A stretch of 64,000 nucleotides of DNA from Macrosoma leucophasiata. Lineage: Eukaryota; Arthropoda; Insecta; Lepidoptera; Hedylidae. This document shows positions 45,501-50,689 of this stretch, piece by piece. How positions within the stretch are numbered: position 1 is the stretch's first letter; each line of letters starts with the position of its first letter. The stretch covers positions 15,148,001-15,212,000 of the forward strand of contig JAWQUS010000030.1 of assembly GCA_036365455.1 (NCBI GenBank). Direction: 5' to 3'. The position numbers and the translations under genes are program-made. The notes beneath the pieces were generated by a model that ran no database searches, was not told where the DNA came from, and worked only from the letters and a program-made list of their open reading frames with translations.

Positions 45501-45688
45501 AGCTATTAAAATTAATTCATCATCATCATTTCAGCCAAAAGACGTCCACTGCTGAACAAATGGCAAAACTAATTAATCTAAGCAAATATTTACATTAGCG
45601 AAATAAAACGCCCTAAACAGTAACAAAACTAACAAAATATCTTATTGCATGTAATAATGCGTTATAGATTTACCTCTAAGAAAGCCAT
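15673..45688 (-). CDS. Vps11: Vacuolar protein sorting-associated protein 11 homologue (17 coding exons)
   Basis: Core subunit of the HOPS and CORVET complexes, which tether late endosomes, lysosomes and early endosomes before SNARE-driven fusion; it acts on the cytosolic face of these membranes. I assembled 17 exons whose GT/AG borders and phases all agree (3195 coding bases, 1064 residues; human VPS11 has 941). Recognisable human counterparts include GDHLYSK, ATxKVIR-type solenoid segments, [33 protein letters not shown] and [10 protein letters not shown]. Order: beta-propeller, alpha-solenoid, coiled coil, RING-H2 (about residues 798-838), conserved C-terminal segment, then an extension with four NPF motifs. 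Introns are heavily loaded with transposons, but every exon reads open, so the gene appears functional. Exon 12 and exon 15 ends are locally duplicated. Confidence 0.93.
16062..16933. other. Vps11 intron 16
   Basis: AT-rich intron with a short repeat-like block near 16560-16850 that I cannot assign. No gene seen. Confidence 0.4.
16934..17151 (-). CDS. Vps11: Vps11 exon 16
   Basis: Acceptor TATACAG, donor [28 protein letters not shown] is the family's conserved C-terminal block. It is followed by an Ala-Pro repeat ([14 protein letters not shown]) not seen in human VPS11. Confidence 0.93.
17205..17510. mobile_element. MITE with roughly 50-bp GC-rich inverted ends (copy 1)
   Basis: Ends pair over catanagcaac plus the block cggcggaccggaggggagta and its complement. 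Flanks tgtgatga and tgtgaaga form an 8-bp target duplication with one mismatch. 306 bp, non-coding. Its sister is at 59615-59918. 8-bp duplications fit the hAT superfamily. Confidence 0.8.
17630..17930 (-). mobile_element. RTE-type LINE fragment (C-terminal ORF remnant)
   Basis: Minus strand encodes KWPCAGLV...[18 protein letters not shown], the C-terminal end typical of lepidopteran RTE elements, interrupted and truncated. Confidence 0.65.
18062..18350 (+). repeat. Family A repeat, full copy
   Basis: Complete sense copy ending in an A-run. It faces an antisense copy at 18518-18799, about 170 bp away, so the two can pair in the Vps11 pre-mRNA. Confidence 0.85.
18518..18799 (-). repeat. Family A repeat, full copy (inverted partner)
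   Basis: Antisense copy beginning with a T-run; inverted relative to 18062-18350. Confidence 0.85.
19193..19480 (+). repeat. Family A repeat, full copy
   Basis: Sense copy with a diverged head (gaccgcggagacc). Its tail is part of a 126-bp tandem duplication. Confidence 0.8.
19401..19652 (+). repeat. 126-bp tandem duplication across a repeat/MITE junction
   Basis: The unit starting tataggctgcag at 19401 recurs at 19527. Each unit joins the family A tail to the left arm of a palindromic MITE (cctgggttccaccacgat). Confidence 0.85.
19608..19727. mobile_element. Palindromic MITE, TTA target duplication
   Basis: Ends GCCTGGGTTCCACCACGATA and the near-complement tatcgtggtgtaacccaggc, flanked by TTA at 19605-19607 and 19728-19730, as in PIF/Harbinger elements. 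Partial relatives lie near 20650 and 22074-22155. Confidence 0.75.
19731..21265. other. Intron 15 segment
   Basis: AT-rich. It contains half of a palindromic MITE near 20650-20690 (atcgtggtgcaacccaggctta). No coding evidence. Confidence 0.4.
21270..21545 (-). repeat. Family A repeat, full copy
   Basis: Antisense copy, inverted partner of 21759-22072. Confidence 0.85.
21652..21715. other. Perfect 23-bp inverted repeat with 18-nt loop
   Basis: Left arm 21652-21674 (aataggttgtaaactatat then tttt) is exactly complementary to 21693-21715. It lies between two inverted family A copies. Confidence 0.85.
21759..22072 (+). repeat. Family A repeat, full copy
   Basis: Sense copy with a short local inverted duplication (cctgaaattacagggc) near 21890-21925, ending in an A-run. 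Confidence 0.85.
22425..22650 (+). repeat. SINE with tRNA-like head (family B), partial
   Basis: Head gcctcaatagtatagtagta...ggttcgattctt with a B-box. The body gggatttgccattttctgga is shared with copies at 38151-38500, 24795-25115 and 29700-29995. Confidence 0.7.
22934..23200 (-). repeat. Degenerate duplicates of the Vps11 exon 15 3' end and donor
   Basis: At least two clear copies (23043-23112 and 23130-23200) and a weaker one (22934-22990) of the exon 15 segment. On the minus strand copy one reads [12 protein letters not shown] followed by GTAAGTA, against [12 protein letters not shown] and GTAAGTA in the exon. The two clear copies are in the same open frame. Confidence 0.75.
23219..23406 (-). 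repeat. Family A repeat, internally deleted
   Basis: Head and tail retained, about 100 bp missing in the middle. Confidence 0.75.
23516..23641 (-). CDS. Vps11: Vps11 exon 15
   Basis: Acceptor GTCCGCAG, donor GACCC|GTAAGT. It completes the RING with [16 protein letters not shown], then a basic linker ending [10 protein letters not shown]. Degenerate copies of its 3' end plus donor lie at 22934-23200. Confidence 0.92.
23660..24109. other. Intron 14 segment
   Basis: No recognised element in this stretch. Confidence 0.35.
24110..24260 (-). mobile_element. CR1-group LINE 3' UTR fragment
   Basis: Shares gcagagttccaa...actgagaa and aactcagtaggtcag-like blocks with the 3' UTR of the LINE at 33893-37953. 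Confidence 0.55.
24305..24395. repeat. (AT)n microsatellite
   Basis: Long TA/AT tract broken by accata motifs, beginning about 25 bp past the exon 14 donor. Confidence 0.95.
24421..24636 (-). CDS. Vps11: Vps11 exon 14
   Basis: Acceptor TTACTAG, donor AACA|GTGAGT. It codes a coiled-coil segment ([18 protein letters not shown]) and the first half of the RING-H2 finger, [11 protein letters not shown] and FLCQHSFHQ. An (AT)n tract starts about 25 bp past the donor. Confidence 0.95.
24795..25115 (-). repeat. SINE family B copy
   Basis: Antisense copy ending in a tRNA-like head; it abuts exon 13 within about 30 bp. Confidence 0.75.
25145..25226 (-). CDS. Vps11: Vps11 exon 13
   Basis: 82 bp, acceptor TTTGCAG, donor CGCAA|GTGAGT. 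It codes [20 protein letters not shown], matching the human NLMPPLLVV segment. Both junction codons close correctly. Confidence 0.85.
25359..25800. repeat. 133-bp GC-rich minisatellite spanning exon 12 and its donor
   Basis: cgtacccagc recurs at 25359, 25431, 25564 and 25697: two full 133-bp steps and one shortened 72-bp step. Each full unit contains about 70 bp of exon 12, its GTACGT donor and about 60 bp of intron. Confidence 0.95.
25702..25859 (-). CDS. Vps11: Vps11 exon 12
   Basis: Acceptor TTCTGCAG, donor CTGG|GTACGT. It codes [20 protein letters not shown] then LWLDVMWA and a proline-rich end. Base composition is very GC-rich. Its 3' half and donor are repeated downstream in a 133-bp minisatellite; the first donor is chosen because only it joins exon 13 in phase. 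Confidence 0.88.
25860..26709. other. Intron 11 segment
   Basis: Mostly unassigned. The string aataaaggagatgttgc occurs near 25975 (plus) and near 26485 (minus) as an inverted pair. No exon fits here. Confidence 0.35.
26712..28005 (+). mobile_element. mariner transposon, 1294 bp, in Vps11 intron 11
   Basis: Inverted ends cgagggtggatccaaaagtt and the complement ending ggatccaccctcg, flanked by TA at 26710-26711 and 28006-28007. It encodes a mariner transposase broken by a frameshift. It lies antisense to Vps11. Confidence 0.95.
26891..27938 (+). pseudogene. mariner transposase with a frameshift
   Basis: ATG at 26891. The N-terminal helix-turn-helix region has [20 protein letters not shown]. 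The first catalytic Asp is in [10 protein letters not shown]. The frame is lost between about 27455 and 27475 and resumes one frame over with KVMASVFWD. The second Asp (FNQDNV) and third Asp (APSDYHLFP) are 34 residues apart, the D,D34D spacing of true mariners. With the shift this copy cannot make a complete enzyme; otherwise it is well preserved. Confidence 0.93.
28046..28204 (-). CDS. Vps11: Vps11 exon 11
   Basis: Acceptor ATTTCAG, donor AAGTT|GTAAGT. It codes [10 protein letters not shown]... and [21 protein letters not shown] mariner copy begins 40 bp downstream of the donor. Confidence 0.92.
28210..28734. other. Intron 10 segment
   Basis: AT-rich, nothing recognised. Confidence 0.35.
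28735..28792 (-). repeat. Family A repeat fragment
   Basis: Only the block around ttaggtaatgcggtggt survives. Confidence 0.55.
28928..29150 (-). CDS. Vps11: Vps11 exon 10
   Basis: Acceptor AACCAG, donor TTTG|GTAAGT. It completes a leucine with the last base of exon 9, then [11 protein letters not shown] and [10 protein letters not shown], solenoid. Confidence 0.94.
29380..29682 (-). repeat. Family A repeat, full copy with long T-run
   Basis: About 25 T residues mark the tail, followed by a well-preserved body; probably one of the younger copies. Confidence 0.9.
29700..29995 (-). repeat. SINE family B copy
   Basis: Antisense copy with the shared body and a decayed tRNA-like head (ccgctactgaggcag). 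Confidence 0.7.
29996..30462. other. Intron 9 segment with short direct repeats
   Basis: Three near-copies of aggtggtgtttgtg-type units occur at about 30080-30150. Otherwise nothing recognised. Confidence 0.5.
30463..30682 (-). CDS. Vps11: Vps11 exon 9
   Basis: Acceptor CCCCCAG, donor AAAT|GTGAGT. It codes [14 protein letters not shown] through the solenoid landmark [11 protein letters not shown] to ESTKLLK. Confidence 0.94.
30862..31040 (-). mobile_element. Probable LINE 3' end with (AGTA)n tail
   Basis: tagtaagtaagtaagtaaaactttattt is the reverse of an AATAAA-containing 3' end with a tetranucleotide tail, as in CR1-group elements. Confidence 0.4.
31041..32023. other. Intron 8 segment
   Basis: AT-rich, no recognised element or exon. 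Confidence 0.35.
32024..32210 (+). mobile_element. RTE/BovB-like 3' end fragment
   Basis: actagctgttgcccgcggct and a downstream aaatcggttcgt-type block, a common insect repeat; second copy at 33463-33645. Confidence 0.6.
32237..32512 (-). CDS. Vps11: Vps11 exon 8
   Basis: Acceptor TTTTAG, donor AAG|GTACCT, 92 codons. [20 protein letters not shown] is the clathrin-like solenoid repeat conserved with human VPS11. Confidence 0.95.
32565..32660 (+). repeat. Family A repeat fragment (head)
   Basis: The head portion only, just before an antisense copy. Confidence 0.65.
32676..32955 (-). repeat. Family A repeat, diverged full copy
   Basis: Antisense; it ends about 30 bp from exon 7. Confidence 0.75.
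32986..33420 (-). CDS. Vps11: Vps11 exon 7
   Basis: Acceptor ATTTCAG, donor AAG|GTATAG, 145 codons, phase 0 throughout. It covers the last propeller blade and solenoid start, with [10 protein letters not shown] and QYGDHLYSK as family landmarks. Confidence 0.95.
33463..33645 (+). mobile_element. RTE/BovB-like 3' end fragment
   Basis: agctgttgcgcgcagcttcg followed by aaaatcggttt and a (acag)n tract. Confidence 0.6.
34604..37489 (-). CDS. CR1-group LINE ORF2, endonuclease and reverse transcriptase
   Basis: 961 residues from an ATG at 37489 with no interruption. Endonuclease motifs: HQNIQGI near residue 15, FTEHWL near 41, SVYRPPSGS near 113, [10 protein letters not shown] near 143 and LSSDHCGQL near 212. 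Reverse transcriptase: FRPISVLP near 516, [10 protein letters not shown] near 553, [13 protein letters not shown] near 641 and FADDTSLVF near 673. It would nick DNA and copy its RNA at the nick. Motifs fit the CR1/Crack/Daphne assemblage; I cannot place it more finely. Composition is AT-rich, unlike the Jockey-clade element at the left of the window. Confidence 0.94.
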   Translation of the reverse strand: MLFHNNNNNIVNLVHQNIQGILGKELEIELFLNIHDIQICCFTEHWLKNSELIFKFSGHQVGSSFCRSHAIRGGSLILLKKDIKHKERRDIVSLSVERTAEIACVELERLIIVSVYRPPSGSYECFEKILDVVLNNLTASKKRVIICGDFNINLLEETPTTVRFKSLLMSFNLHNLFSEPTRITQNSATCIDNIFIDFEPTHKNILTELSSDHCGQLVSFCSQLHNDKNKRAIVFVPFNAKRIKKFRENIVPKLANVQYHNDPNILYNDFFATILTESNLVFTNKTINLRSHKSFNEWATVGIHKSRQRLYDLYGEKSHNHTNSFKNHVKLYSKIFKKVCFAAKALHIKNKIKNSNNKIKATWNVINSETGKQAERNSDFKLIIDNKHVTTDEEVALAFETFFANIPVSLTGDLISSPTVAESLLKKNVHQSKTIFNFKLVNTADVIHAFKSINIKNTTDLWGLSVKVAYEIMDVIAPYLAAMFNNSIVSGIFPDLMKHSKVIPLFKSGSTSDPTNFRPISVLPVLSKIFEKLILIQLLAHFNHHKLLHCRQFGFTRGRSTTDAGVELVKHIFEAWEKSHNALGVFCDLSKAFDCVQHETLVRKLYHYGLRDTALELMTSYLNNRNMCVDVNGTRSPGTSMDMGVPQGSILGPFLFLVYINDLPYIINDGQEMVLFADDTSLVFKIKRQEVDFDCVNNTLSNIVHWFSANNLSLNSSKTKCIKFTTPNVKQVETNVKINEEVLEIVESTVFLGITVDAKLQWGPHIAKLANRLSSAAFAVKKIRLLTDVETARLVYFSYFHSIMSYGILLWGNSADVNTIFVLQKRAVRAIYGLSPRVSLRDKFKEINILTVASQYIYENVLYVRKNINEFPTIGNNHSINTRNKYKLSMHATRLNRVSNSFRGQCIRFFNQIPKNVQSLSINKFKKVMKERLYKCNYYKTSDYLNDNTSWDYSDRCQAIS
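37555..37953 (-). CDS. CR1-group LINE ORF1, C-terminal remnant
   Basis: An open frame of about 130 codons, rich in Asn, Leu and Ile, ends 65 bp upstream of ORF2. No zinc knuckle or esterase motif is visible in what remains. The 5' part is missing through truncation. Confidence 0.5.
   Translation of the reverse strand: MSLSNIENNIRYKLNLTLDNLICYNNKFYKLDINCILGNNFYLTKDNYYLNKFLKRQIAVSLSNYIDHIAKNLAMPTASIGQLHNNIQSLESIPNISIVNDKSVLSSFTTNTVNNSLQMTSNNVDIQLNHLN
37965..38044. mobile_element. Fold-back MITE (family C) fragment
   Basis: Contains gtagagcgttatctctttcg, the core shared with 43675-43887 and 60714-60941. It is broken by the hAT-like element that follows. Confidence 0.65.
38053..39006. mobile_element. 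hAT-like non-autonomous element with nested SINE
   Basis: Ends CAGTGATGGGC and GCCCATCACTA; perfect 8-bp target duplication atgtgacg at 38045-38052 and 39007-39014. The interior is full of GTAAC/GTTAC-type repeats that can pair with each other. A family B SINE interrupts it. No transposase. Confidence 0.88.
38151..38500 (+). repeat. SINE family B, best copy
   Basis: tRNA-like head tgcctcggtagcctagtggt...ggttcgattcccggg with good A and B boxes, about 270-bp body. Nested in the hAT-like element. Confidence 0.8.
39233..39520 (+). repeat. Family A repeat, full copy next to exon 6 donor
   Basis: Sense copy whose A-rich tail reaches the bases just beyond the exon 6 GTGAGT. Confidence 0.88.
39527..39677 (-). 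CDS. Vps11: Vps11 exon 6
   Basis: Acceptor GGTGCAG, donor GAC|GTGAGT. It codes [16 protein letters not shown] to LTMATHD. A family A repeat tail (A-run) begins within about 10 bp of the donor site. Confidence 0.9.
39701..39907 (+). repeat. tRNA(Tyr)-derived SINE, tandem copy 1
   Basis: tRNA-like part 39795-39869: acceptor GCTTCAG/CTGAAGT, D arm GCTC/GAGC, T arm GCGAG/CTCGC. It follows the animal tRNA-Tyr pattern (gagcgg..ggact..agat.cc..aggtcgc), but the GT of the GTA anticodon is absent and the anticodon loop is 9 nt. Confidence 0.75.
40007..40211 (+). repeat. tRNA(Tyr)-derived SINE, tandem copy 2
   Basis: Nearly identical to 39701-39907, 306 bp further on, including the 90 bp before the tRNA-like part (40101-40175). 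Confidence 0.8.
40225..40860 (+). mobile_element. CR1-group LINE 3' UTR copy with internal inversion
   Basis: Sense 3' UTR sequence of the same LINE family, but 40430-40525 is inverted and pairs with 40590-40686. Confidence 0.7.
40430..40686. repeat. Near-perfect 96-bp inverted repeat
   Basis: Left arm 40430-40525 and right arm 40590-40686 with a 64-nt spacer; only a few mismatches and one indel. Confidence 0.9.
40862..41060 (-). mobile_element. RTE-type LINE fragment
   Basis: Contains ccaggtcgtcggtcc-like and cctccccctaag blocks related to the fragment at 17630-17930. Confidence 0.6.
41497..41775 (+). repeat. Family A repeat, full copy
   Basis: Sense copy in Vps11 intron 5. Confidence 0.85.
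41886..42016 (-). CDS. Vps11: Vps11 exon 5
   Basis: Acceptor TTACAG, donor TTCAA|GTGAGA. It codes [19 protein letters not shown] and PITGLAF, propeller strands, and ends in phase 2. Confidence 0.92.
42211..42488 (+). repeat. Family A repeat, full copy followed by (AT)n
   Basis: Sense copy; the A-tail runs into a TA microsatellite up to about 42525. Confidence 0.85.
42588..42740 (-). CDS. Vps11: Vps11 exon 4
   Basis: Acceptor CTACAG, donor AAG|GTAATG, 51 codons. It begins [15 protein letters not shown], the counterpart of the conserved GEDE...P-KIWN blade strand. Confidence 0.92.
42824..43080 (+). mobile_element. RTE-like 3' end fragment, decayed
   Basis: actagatgacccgacaaact and aaatcggtaaagccgttctc, a divergent relative of 32024-32210. 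Confidence 0.45.
43209..43382 (-). CDS. Vps11: Vps11 exon 3
   Basis: Acceptor TTTTTCAG, donor GGG|GTGAAT, 58 codons, phase 0 on both sides. It contains [20 protein letters not shown], aligning with the human segment before the conserved GEDE. Confidence 0.92.
43393..43640 (-). repeat. Family A repeat, diverged
   Basis: Antisense copy ending directly before a fold-back MITE; another degraded piece lies at 43900-44052. Confidence 0.7.
43675..43887. mobile_element. Fold-back MITE (family C)
   Basis: Outer ends caagaaatattgta / tacaatatttcttg and an inner pair gtagagcgttatctctttcg / cagagataacgctctac. 213 bp, non-coding. Confidence 0.8.
43900..44052 (-). repeat. Family A repeat fragment, decayed
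   Basis: ggaaattacaggacagtaca and a diverged gcgcaagcttc end. Confidence 0.55.
44510..44578 (-). CDS. Vps11: Vps11 exon 2
   Basis: Acceptor TTTTCAG, donor CAA|GTAAGT, 23 codons, [12 protein letters not shown] onward: start of the propeller domain. Confidence 0.88.
44670..44765 (+). repeat. SINE family B fragment
   Basis: ggttggtaatgtgtcc and ctggcgaattgtaggtg correspond to the body of family B. Confidence 0.45.
45250..45455 (+). repeat. Direct duplication of about 85 bp in Vps11 intron 1
   Basis: accacaaagtttcaaga...tattgggtaaccataacttg recurs about 118 bp later with small differences. Confidence 0.75.
45674..45688 (-). CDS. Vps11: Vps11 exon 1
   Basis: Codes MAFLE from an ATG at 45688 and ends in GAG|GTAAAT, phase 0. 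It is chosen because exon 2 continues with WRRF, matching the family start. Confidence 0.8.
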
Positions 45689-45717
45689 TGCGCCGAACGG
45701 TATTATTTTTACACTAT

Positions 45718-45729
45718 CACATCGATATT
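45718..45729 (-). promoter_or_regulatory. DRE-like motif upstream of Vps11
   Basis: The minus strand reads ATATCGATG about 30-40 bp before the ATG, one base off the DREF site TATCGATA common in insect housekeeping promoters. The site's proximity to the ATG would imply a very short leader. Confidence 0.25.
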
Positions 45730-45739
45730 TTGTAGTACA

Positions 45740-46500
45740 TACGTTGATTTTATTACAAATTAGAGAAAATTCTGAATAAAATCAAAAAATCATCACTATG
45801 ATCACAAAATTCACAACTCCCATGATAAATGATAATTTTTGACACTTGACAATCTTGACACTTGACATGACATTGACATTATGATCAGATCACAGACCAA
45901 GAATCTTGAAGGTAAAAATGACACCACACAAATCCATACCTATTTGAAGCAAACCTAAATATAGCTATCTCTCTCTCCGGGGGCAGGCCGTCTCTTTCTA
46001 AGTAGGGTGACCATTGTTAAGGCCTAGCTATATATGCTAGGTGATCTGCTTGCCCTAGGCACACTAAATGGGTTTGGGATATAAAAAACCACAAATGTGC
46101 ACTTATCTAAAATGGTCAGACCTTTAGCTTTAATTTGATATTTTAATGAAGCAATACATTGCTAATAAGCATATTGTGATACAGCAACGCCATCTGTTGA
46201 CGTCGACCTAAAACGAAATGTTCCTAAGACATCATTTTATAAAGGTCGTGAACATACCGCCCACCAAGGACATTTAGTGACGAAATGTCCTTTACAATTC
46301 GTTTTCTAAGCTATCTGTTTATAAAAACAATATTTATTCTACAGAAGTATACACCATATTTGCTCTACATATCTTAACCTATTTAAACTATTATTATATT
46401 ATCTTATGACCTATATCGTAATATTTGTAACAGTTGATCTAACGTTTCAACAACAATAAAAACAATTTTAAAATTTATATAATACTGTTACATTCAACAT
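45740..46500. other. Vps11 upstream region, possibly BEL/Pao LTR remnant
   Basis: No exon seen. On the minus strand TGTTGAATGTAACAG near 46500, after a purine-rich run, could be the first bases of the 3' LTR of the adjacent BEL/Pao relic; its other end was not found. Confidence 0.3.
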
Positions 46501-46603
46501 TCCTCACTAAGTTAAATAACAGTTTCTAAACTATTTTAAACCTAGAAACTTACTTATATACTATAAGTTATTTTAAAATAAACAAAGCGTATCTCGAGCT
46601 TAT

Positions 46604-47404
46604 TTACTCAGCGACTGGTAAAATGTATAATTTACTGGTTGGTCTCTTCGGAGTGCTTGTCTGAGTACGTAATGTAACTACCCGGGTAATACCATCTTCC
46701 CCAGGATGTTTCTTTATAATGCGGCCTAACATCCAACGACTTGGAGGCAAATCATCTTCTTTTACCAGAACGATATCCCCAATGTTGGACTCGGGAACTT
46801 TAGATGACCATTTATACCTATTAATTAAATTACACAAATATTCACTTGACCATCGTTTCCAAATGGATTGCACCATCCTCTGTACAAATTGCCACCTTGT
46901 TAGAGAACTTACAGTGGAAACCTGATGATCATAATCGGGTACAGTGACTACCGGTTCACCGATTAAAATATGTCCAGGAGTCAAGGGCATTGGCTCACCC
47001 GGATCCTCTAAGTTAATTACGCTAATTGGACGAGAGTTCAAGCAAGCTTCTACTTGACTCAGGAATGTACTAAGCTCTTCAAATGTGAGTGTAGTCTCAC
47101 CTATAACGCGTTTGAGGTGATGCTTTACTGACTTCACTCCCGCTTCCCACAGACCGCCAAAATTGGGTGCTCGGGGGGGAATAAAGTGCCACTCTGTGCC
47201 GTTTGCTTCTAAATGTTCCGCAATAGATTGTTGAACCGATAGAAGTTGCCGTAGTTCTTTGGATGCACCAACAAACGTGGTACCATTATCACTCCACAAC
47301 CTAGCACAGTGGCTTCGCCTTGACACAAACCGTCTAAAGGCGGCTATAAAGGCTTGAGATGTCATATCGCTGACCACTTCAAGGTGAATAGCACGAGTTG
47401 ACAT
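46604..47404 (-). pseudogene. BEL/Pao integrase catalytic core and C-terminus
   Basis: LWSDNGTTFVGA holds the second Asp and PNFGGLWEAGVKSVK the Glu. The rest reaches a natural stop after KLYILPVAE. It is separated from the preceding part by a short frame break near 47405-47434. Confidence 0.9.
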
Positions 47405-47434
47405 ACAAACAAATAAACAAATGTAGCCCTTGTA

Positions 47435-47863
47435 TCACCTATGACCACGGCCCTTAGTTGTCCTTATGTCAATGGGTCCTGCATAATCTACACCACTATG
47501 CAAGAATGGCCTTGATGGAGAACATCTAATGGACGGAAGTGAACCCATAAATTGTTTATTAGCGATAGCTCTTTGCTTGGCACACGTTACACACTTCCGA
47601 ACATAATGCTTTACCATATTTCTAACACCAATGATCCAGTAAGTCTTTCTCAAGAAATTCATCATCAATTGGGGACCTCCATGTAAAGTCTTATGGTGAG
47701 CATCTGCTACCAACAAACGAGACAGATTCGATTTATCATGTAAAATTATAGGATATTTCATTTGTTCATCCATCTGAGCTTTCTCCAGTCTACCCTGTAC
47801 TCTCATGATGCCATTGCTATCAAGGTAAGGACATAATGATTTGATCCTGATAGGTTTGTGCAA
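47435..47863 (-). pseudogene. BEL/Pao integrase, zinc-binding part
   Basis: HKTLHGGPQLMMNFLRKTYW and CVTCAKQRA form the HHCC region; GVDYAGPI carries the first catalytic Asp. Confidence 0.85.
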
Positions 47864-47869
47864 TAAGTT

Positions 47870-48498
47870 TTCTTTGTTGCAGTCGTGTGTACTCTATTTT
47901 AAAGTTCTGTTTTTGAGTCATTCTTAGGCAACATTCTAATGCTTCATCTATTTCTCTTTTTTGTAAGTAAGGTGTCCTTACTGTGCTTCGCTTCAAAAAT
48001 CGACGACAGTACGCTCACTCTCAGTAGTATCACTCTTAACATTTTTTGTAATGAAGAATATTTTTCTAATATTTCTAGATTATCTGAACTTATCGCTACG
48101 TGAGTCTTGATAGACTGTTCTAAATTTATTTCCTGTATTTGTGGCCTCTTATAAATAATACATTTCTCTTTCAGGAATTGTGGACCAGAAAACCATGATG
48201 TAGGCTATGTAAATGAGCTTGGTGTTAATCTTCGGGACGCGCAATCTGCTGGGTTCTCTTTTGTCGAGATATGAAACCACTGCGATGCTGTCATTGTGGT
48301 TAAAATATCTGCTGTTCTATTGGCTACAAACGTTTTCCATTTACTAGGATGGTTATTTATCCAGGCCAATACAACAGTGGAATCTGTCCATGCTTTTATC
48401 CTTTGATCTGATATACCCTAATATTTCAGCAGACTCTGTTAGAAGATGTGACAGTAGAACTGCCCCACACAACTCCAATCGCGGAATACTGATTTGCT
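47870..48498 (-). pseudogene. BEL/Pao RNase H remnant
   Basis: Stops and frameshifts throughout. Recognisable pieces in different frames correspond to the NPADxASRG-type and SWFSGPQFL segments. Confidence 0.6.
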
Positions 48499-49668
48499 TT
48501 ACAGGCGCCACTCGGGTCTTCGCCACCAGTAATGAAATTTTACTGCTCCTGCTGTATCCGTTGATCTCAAGTATACAACGGCCGAGTAGGCTACCTTTGA
48601 AGCATCACAAAAGCCGTGAAGCTCTGTGTCATCTTGTGTACTAGTACCCAACCAACGAGGGATCTGAATTTTGGTGAGTAGCAACAATTCCGCTCGATAA
48701 GTACTCCACTCATTTATTAATTCATTTGTTAATGGTTCATCCCAACCAATATCTGAAAGCCATAACCTTTGAATGAATATTTTTGCTGTAACCACAACAG
48801 GAGCCAACCATCCCAATGGATCAAATAATCTAGCAATGTCTGAAATAACACTTCTTTTTGTTACAGGTGCAGTACTCAGGGGCTGGAGATTCACCGTGTA
48901 CTTAAAAGCGTCTACTCTGTGGTCCCAGGTAAGTCCTAAAATTTTAATAATGTTATTATCTAACTTGATCTTTACTTCTTCCTTATCATTGTTCTTTACT
49001 GTGTTCGTTATGTTCTTTTTGTTCTTTTCCCTTTGTTCTATTGTACTAATTTTATCTAGTAGAACTTTGTCATTGCTGTTCCACTTTTGAAGTATAAATC
49101 CGCCTTTAGCTAAAGTTTCTTTAATCTGTTTGTATATTTCCATGCCTTTCGTAACATCACCGCATCCAGTCATCACGTCGTCCATAAAAAAGCATTTTAG
49201 TATTTTTTCAGCTGCCCGAGGATACTCATGACCCTCATCATATGCAATTTGATGGAGAGTTCTAACTGCTTGATATGGTGCCGAGGCGGTACCGAAAGTA
49301 ACAGTGACTAGTTCATAATCATTGATCTTCTCTGTCGGATTGTCTCGCCCGAGGATTCTTTGAAACATAGTATCGTCATCGGACACTCGAATTTGCCGAT
49401 ACATTTGAACTATATCAGCTACTAACCCAATTCGATGAATACGCCATCTCAAAATAGTATGTCTTAAGTCTGCTTGCAAGGTTGGTCCGACCATCAACGT
49501 ATCATTAAGGGACACCCCTCTTGTGTTCTTTTCGGATGCGTTGAACACCACTCGAACTTTAGTTGTGGTTTTGTCGTCTCTCACCACAGCGTGATGAGGT
49601 AAGTACACTGCTATTTGTTTTTTCTCGTCTTTTTCTTTTACAGGTCTCAGATGCCCAAGATGATTCAT
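48499..49668 (-). pseudogene. BEL/Pao reverse transcriptase
   Basis: 390 codons open. YLPHHAVVR and KVRVVFNAS, the catalytic FMDDVMTG near residue 160, and the connection LFDPLGWLAPV and GFCDASKVAYSAV (start of RNase H). It has lost its N-terminal join, so it is a fragment. Confidence 0.9.
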
Positions 49669-49699
49669 GTATTACTTCTATATATTTTTGTTTTAAATG

Positions 49700-50090
49700 T
49701 GTATTCTTAGAAAGTCTTTTTTCTAACTATTTTAATCTGCTTTCAACAATCGCGCGAGAATCACCTGCGGTGCATGGAGGATCTTCAACCCTGAATGGCA
49801 ACCGAACTTCATACCTGCCATCTGGCCTTCTTTTTGTGGTAGCCTTGTACAATTCTTCACATGTTTGCTTTTCTGGGGTCAATATTTTCTTTGATTGAAC
49901 TTGATCCTCAATTTCCCAAAATTGTTTAAGAATCTGATGTAAATGTTTTGAGTTTGAGTTTGATCTGAGCATGCATGACGGTAACACTTGGTTGTGTATA
50001 ACCTGTACTATTACTTACTACTCCAGACAGAATCCACCCTAACGAGGTGTTCTGCGCTATGAGAGTAGAATTATTATTTGAACTCTTTCT
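49700..50090 (-). pseudogene. BEL/Pao protease-region remnant
   Basis: NTSLGWILSGVVS followed by LKQFWEIEDQVQSKK and LPFRVEDPP: the linker between the aspartic protease and reverse transcriptase in BEL/Pao elements. Frames are broken. Confidence 0.7.
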
Positions 50091-50099
50091 TATACCGTC

Positions 50100-50330
50100 T
50101 TTCATAATATAGGCGTAGTAGTGCGGCGTGGGTGCATTGCCATGGATACAAGACGCGCATGCGCAATGAAATTCCTCATAAATTCCTCTTAAATTTTGAG
50201 GAAGCGGTAGCGGAAGAGGATTTTTTTGTTTTTATTTATGAGGATGCGGAAACGGTTGAGGAATCCAAAATATTGCGGAACTTCCTCATTATGAGGAAGA
50301 GGAAGAGGAATCCTCAACAACCCTAGTTAA
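50100..50330. repeat. GAGGAA-rich segment, possible hAT end
   Basis: Many GAGGA/TCCTC motifs in both orientations and a right end reading gaatcctcaacaaccctag, resembling subterminal repeats of hAT elements. No left end found. A GCGCATGCGC motif lies at about 50155. Confidence 0.35.
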
Positions 50331-50654
50331 AACCTTCTTCTTTCTGGTTAGATGGCATTACTAGGGCCGGGTTCCAATAACTTACCAACATTCGTACTAT
50401 TCCGTACGTATATTTAGGAACGGTTGATTGTGAGAGTCAATGTATGGATGAAATGTCAAATTATAACGGATAGTAAGCTATGTAAGCATACCTACGTTAG
50501 TAATTTATTGAAACCGAGCATAGGAAAAGAATGAAAATCTTGTCGATAATTAAGCATTTATCAATGAATCCCAAACTTTAAGACGAAATCTCTTGTGGTA
50601 CACAAGACATTGAATGTAGTAAAAATTATGAATTAAATAGTGTTTAACAAAGTT

Positions 50655-50685
<31 letters not shown>
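50655..50685. repeat. (AT)n microsatellite
   Basis: About 15 TA units. Confidence 0.9.
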
Positions 50686-50689
50686 ATCT

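Larger units (their letters stand above)
46500..50090 (-). mobile_element. BEL/Pao retrotransposon relic
   Basis: Minus-strand pol remains in the order protease, reverse transcriptase, RNase H, integrase, with frames broken several times. No gag is visible. It ends about 0.8 kb upstream of the Vps11 start codon, in the same orientation. Confidence 0.85.

Noticed and set aside
46255..46290. Palindrome ggacatttagtgacgaaatgtcc as a regulatory operator
   Set aside because: Short, single occurrence, no supporting context; may be chance within LTR-like sequence.
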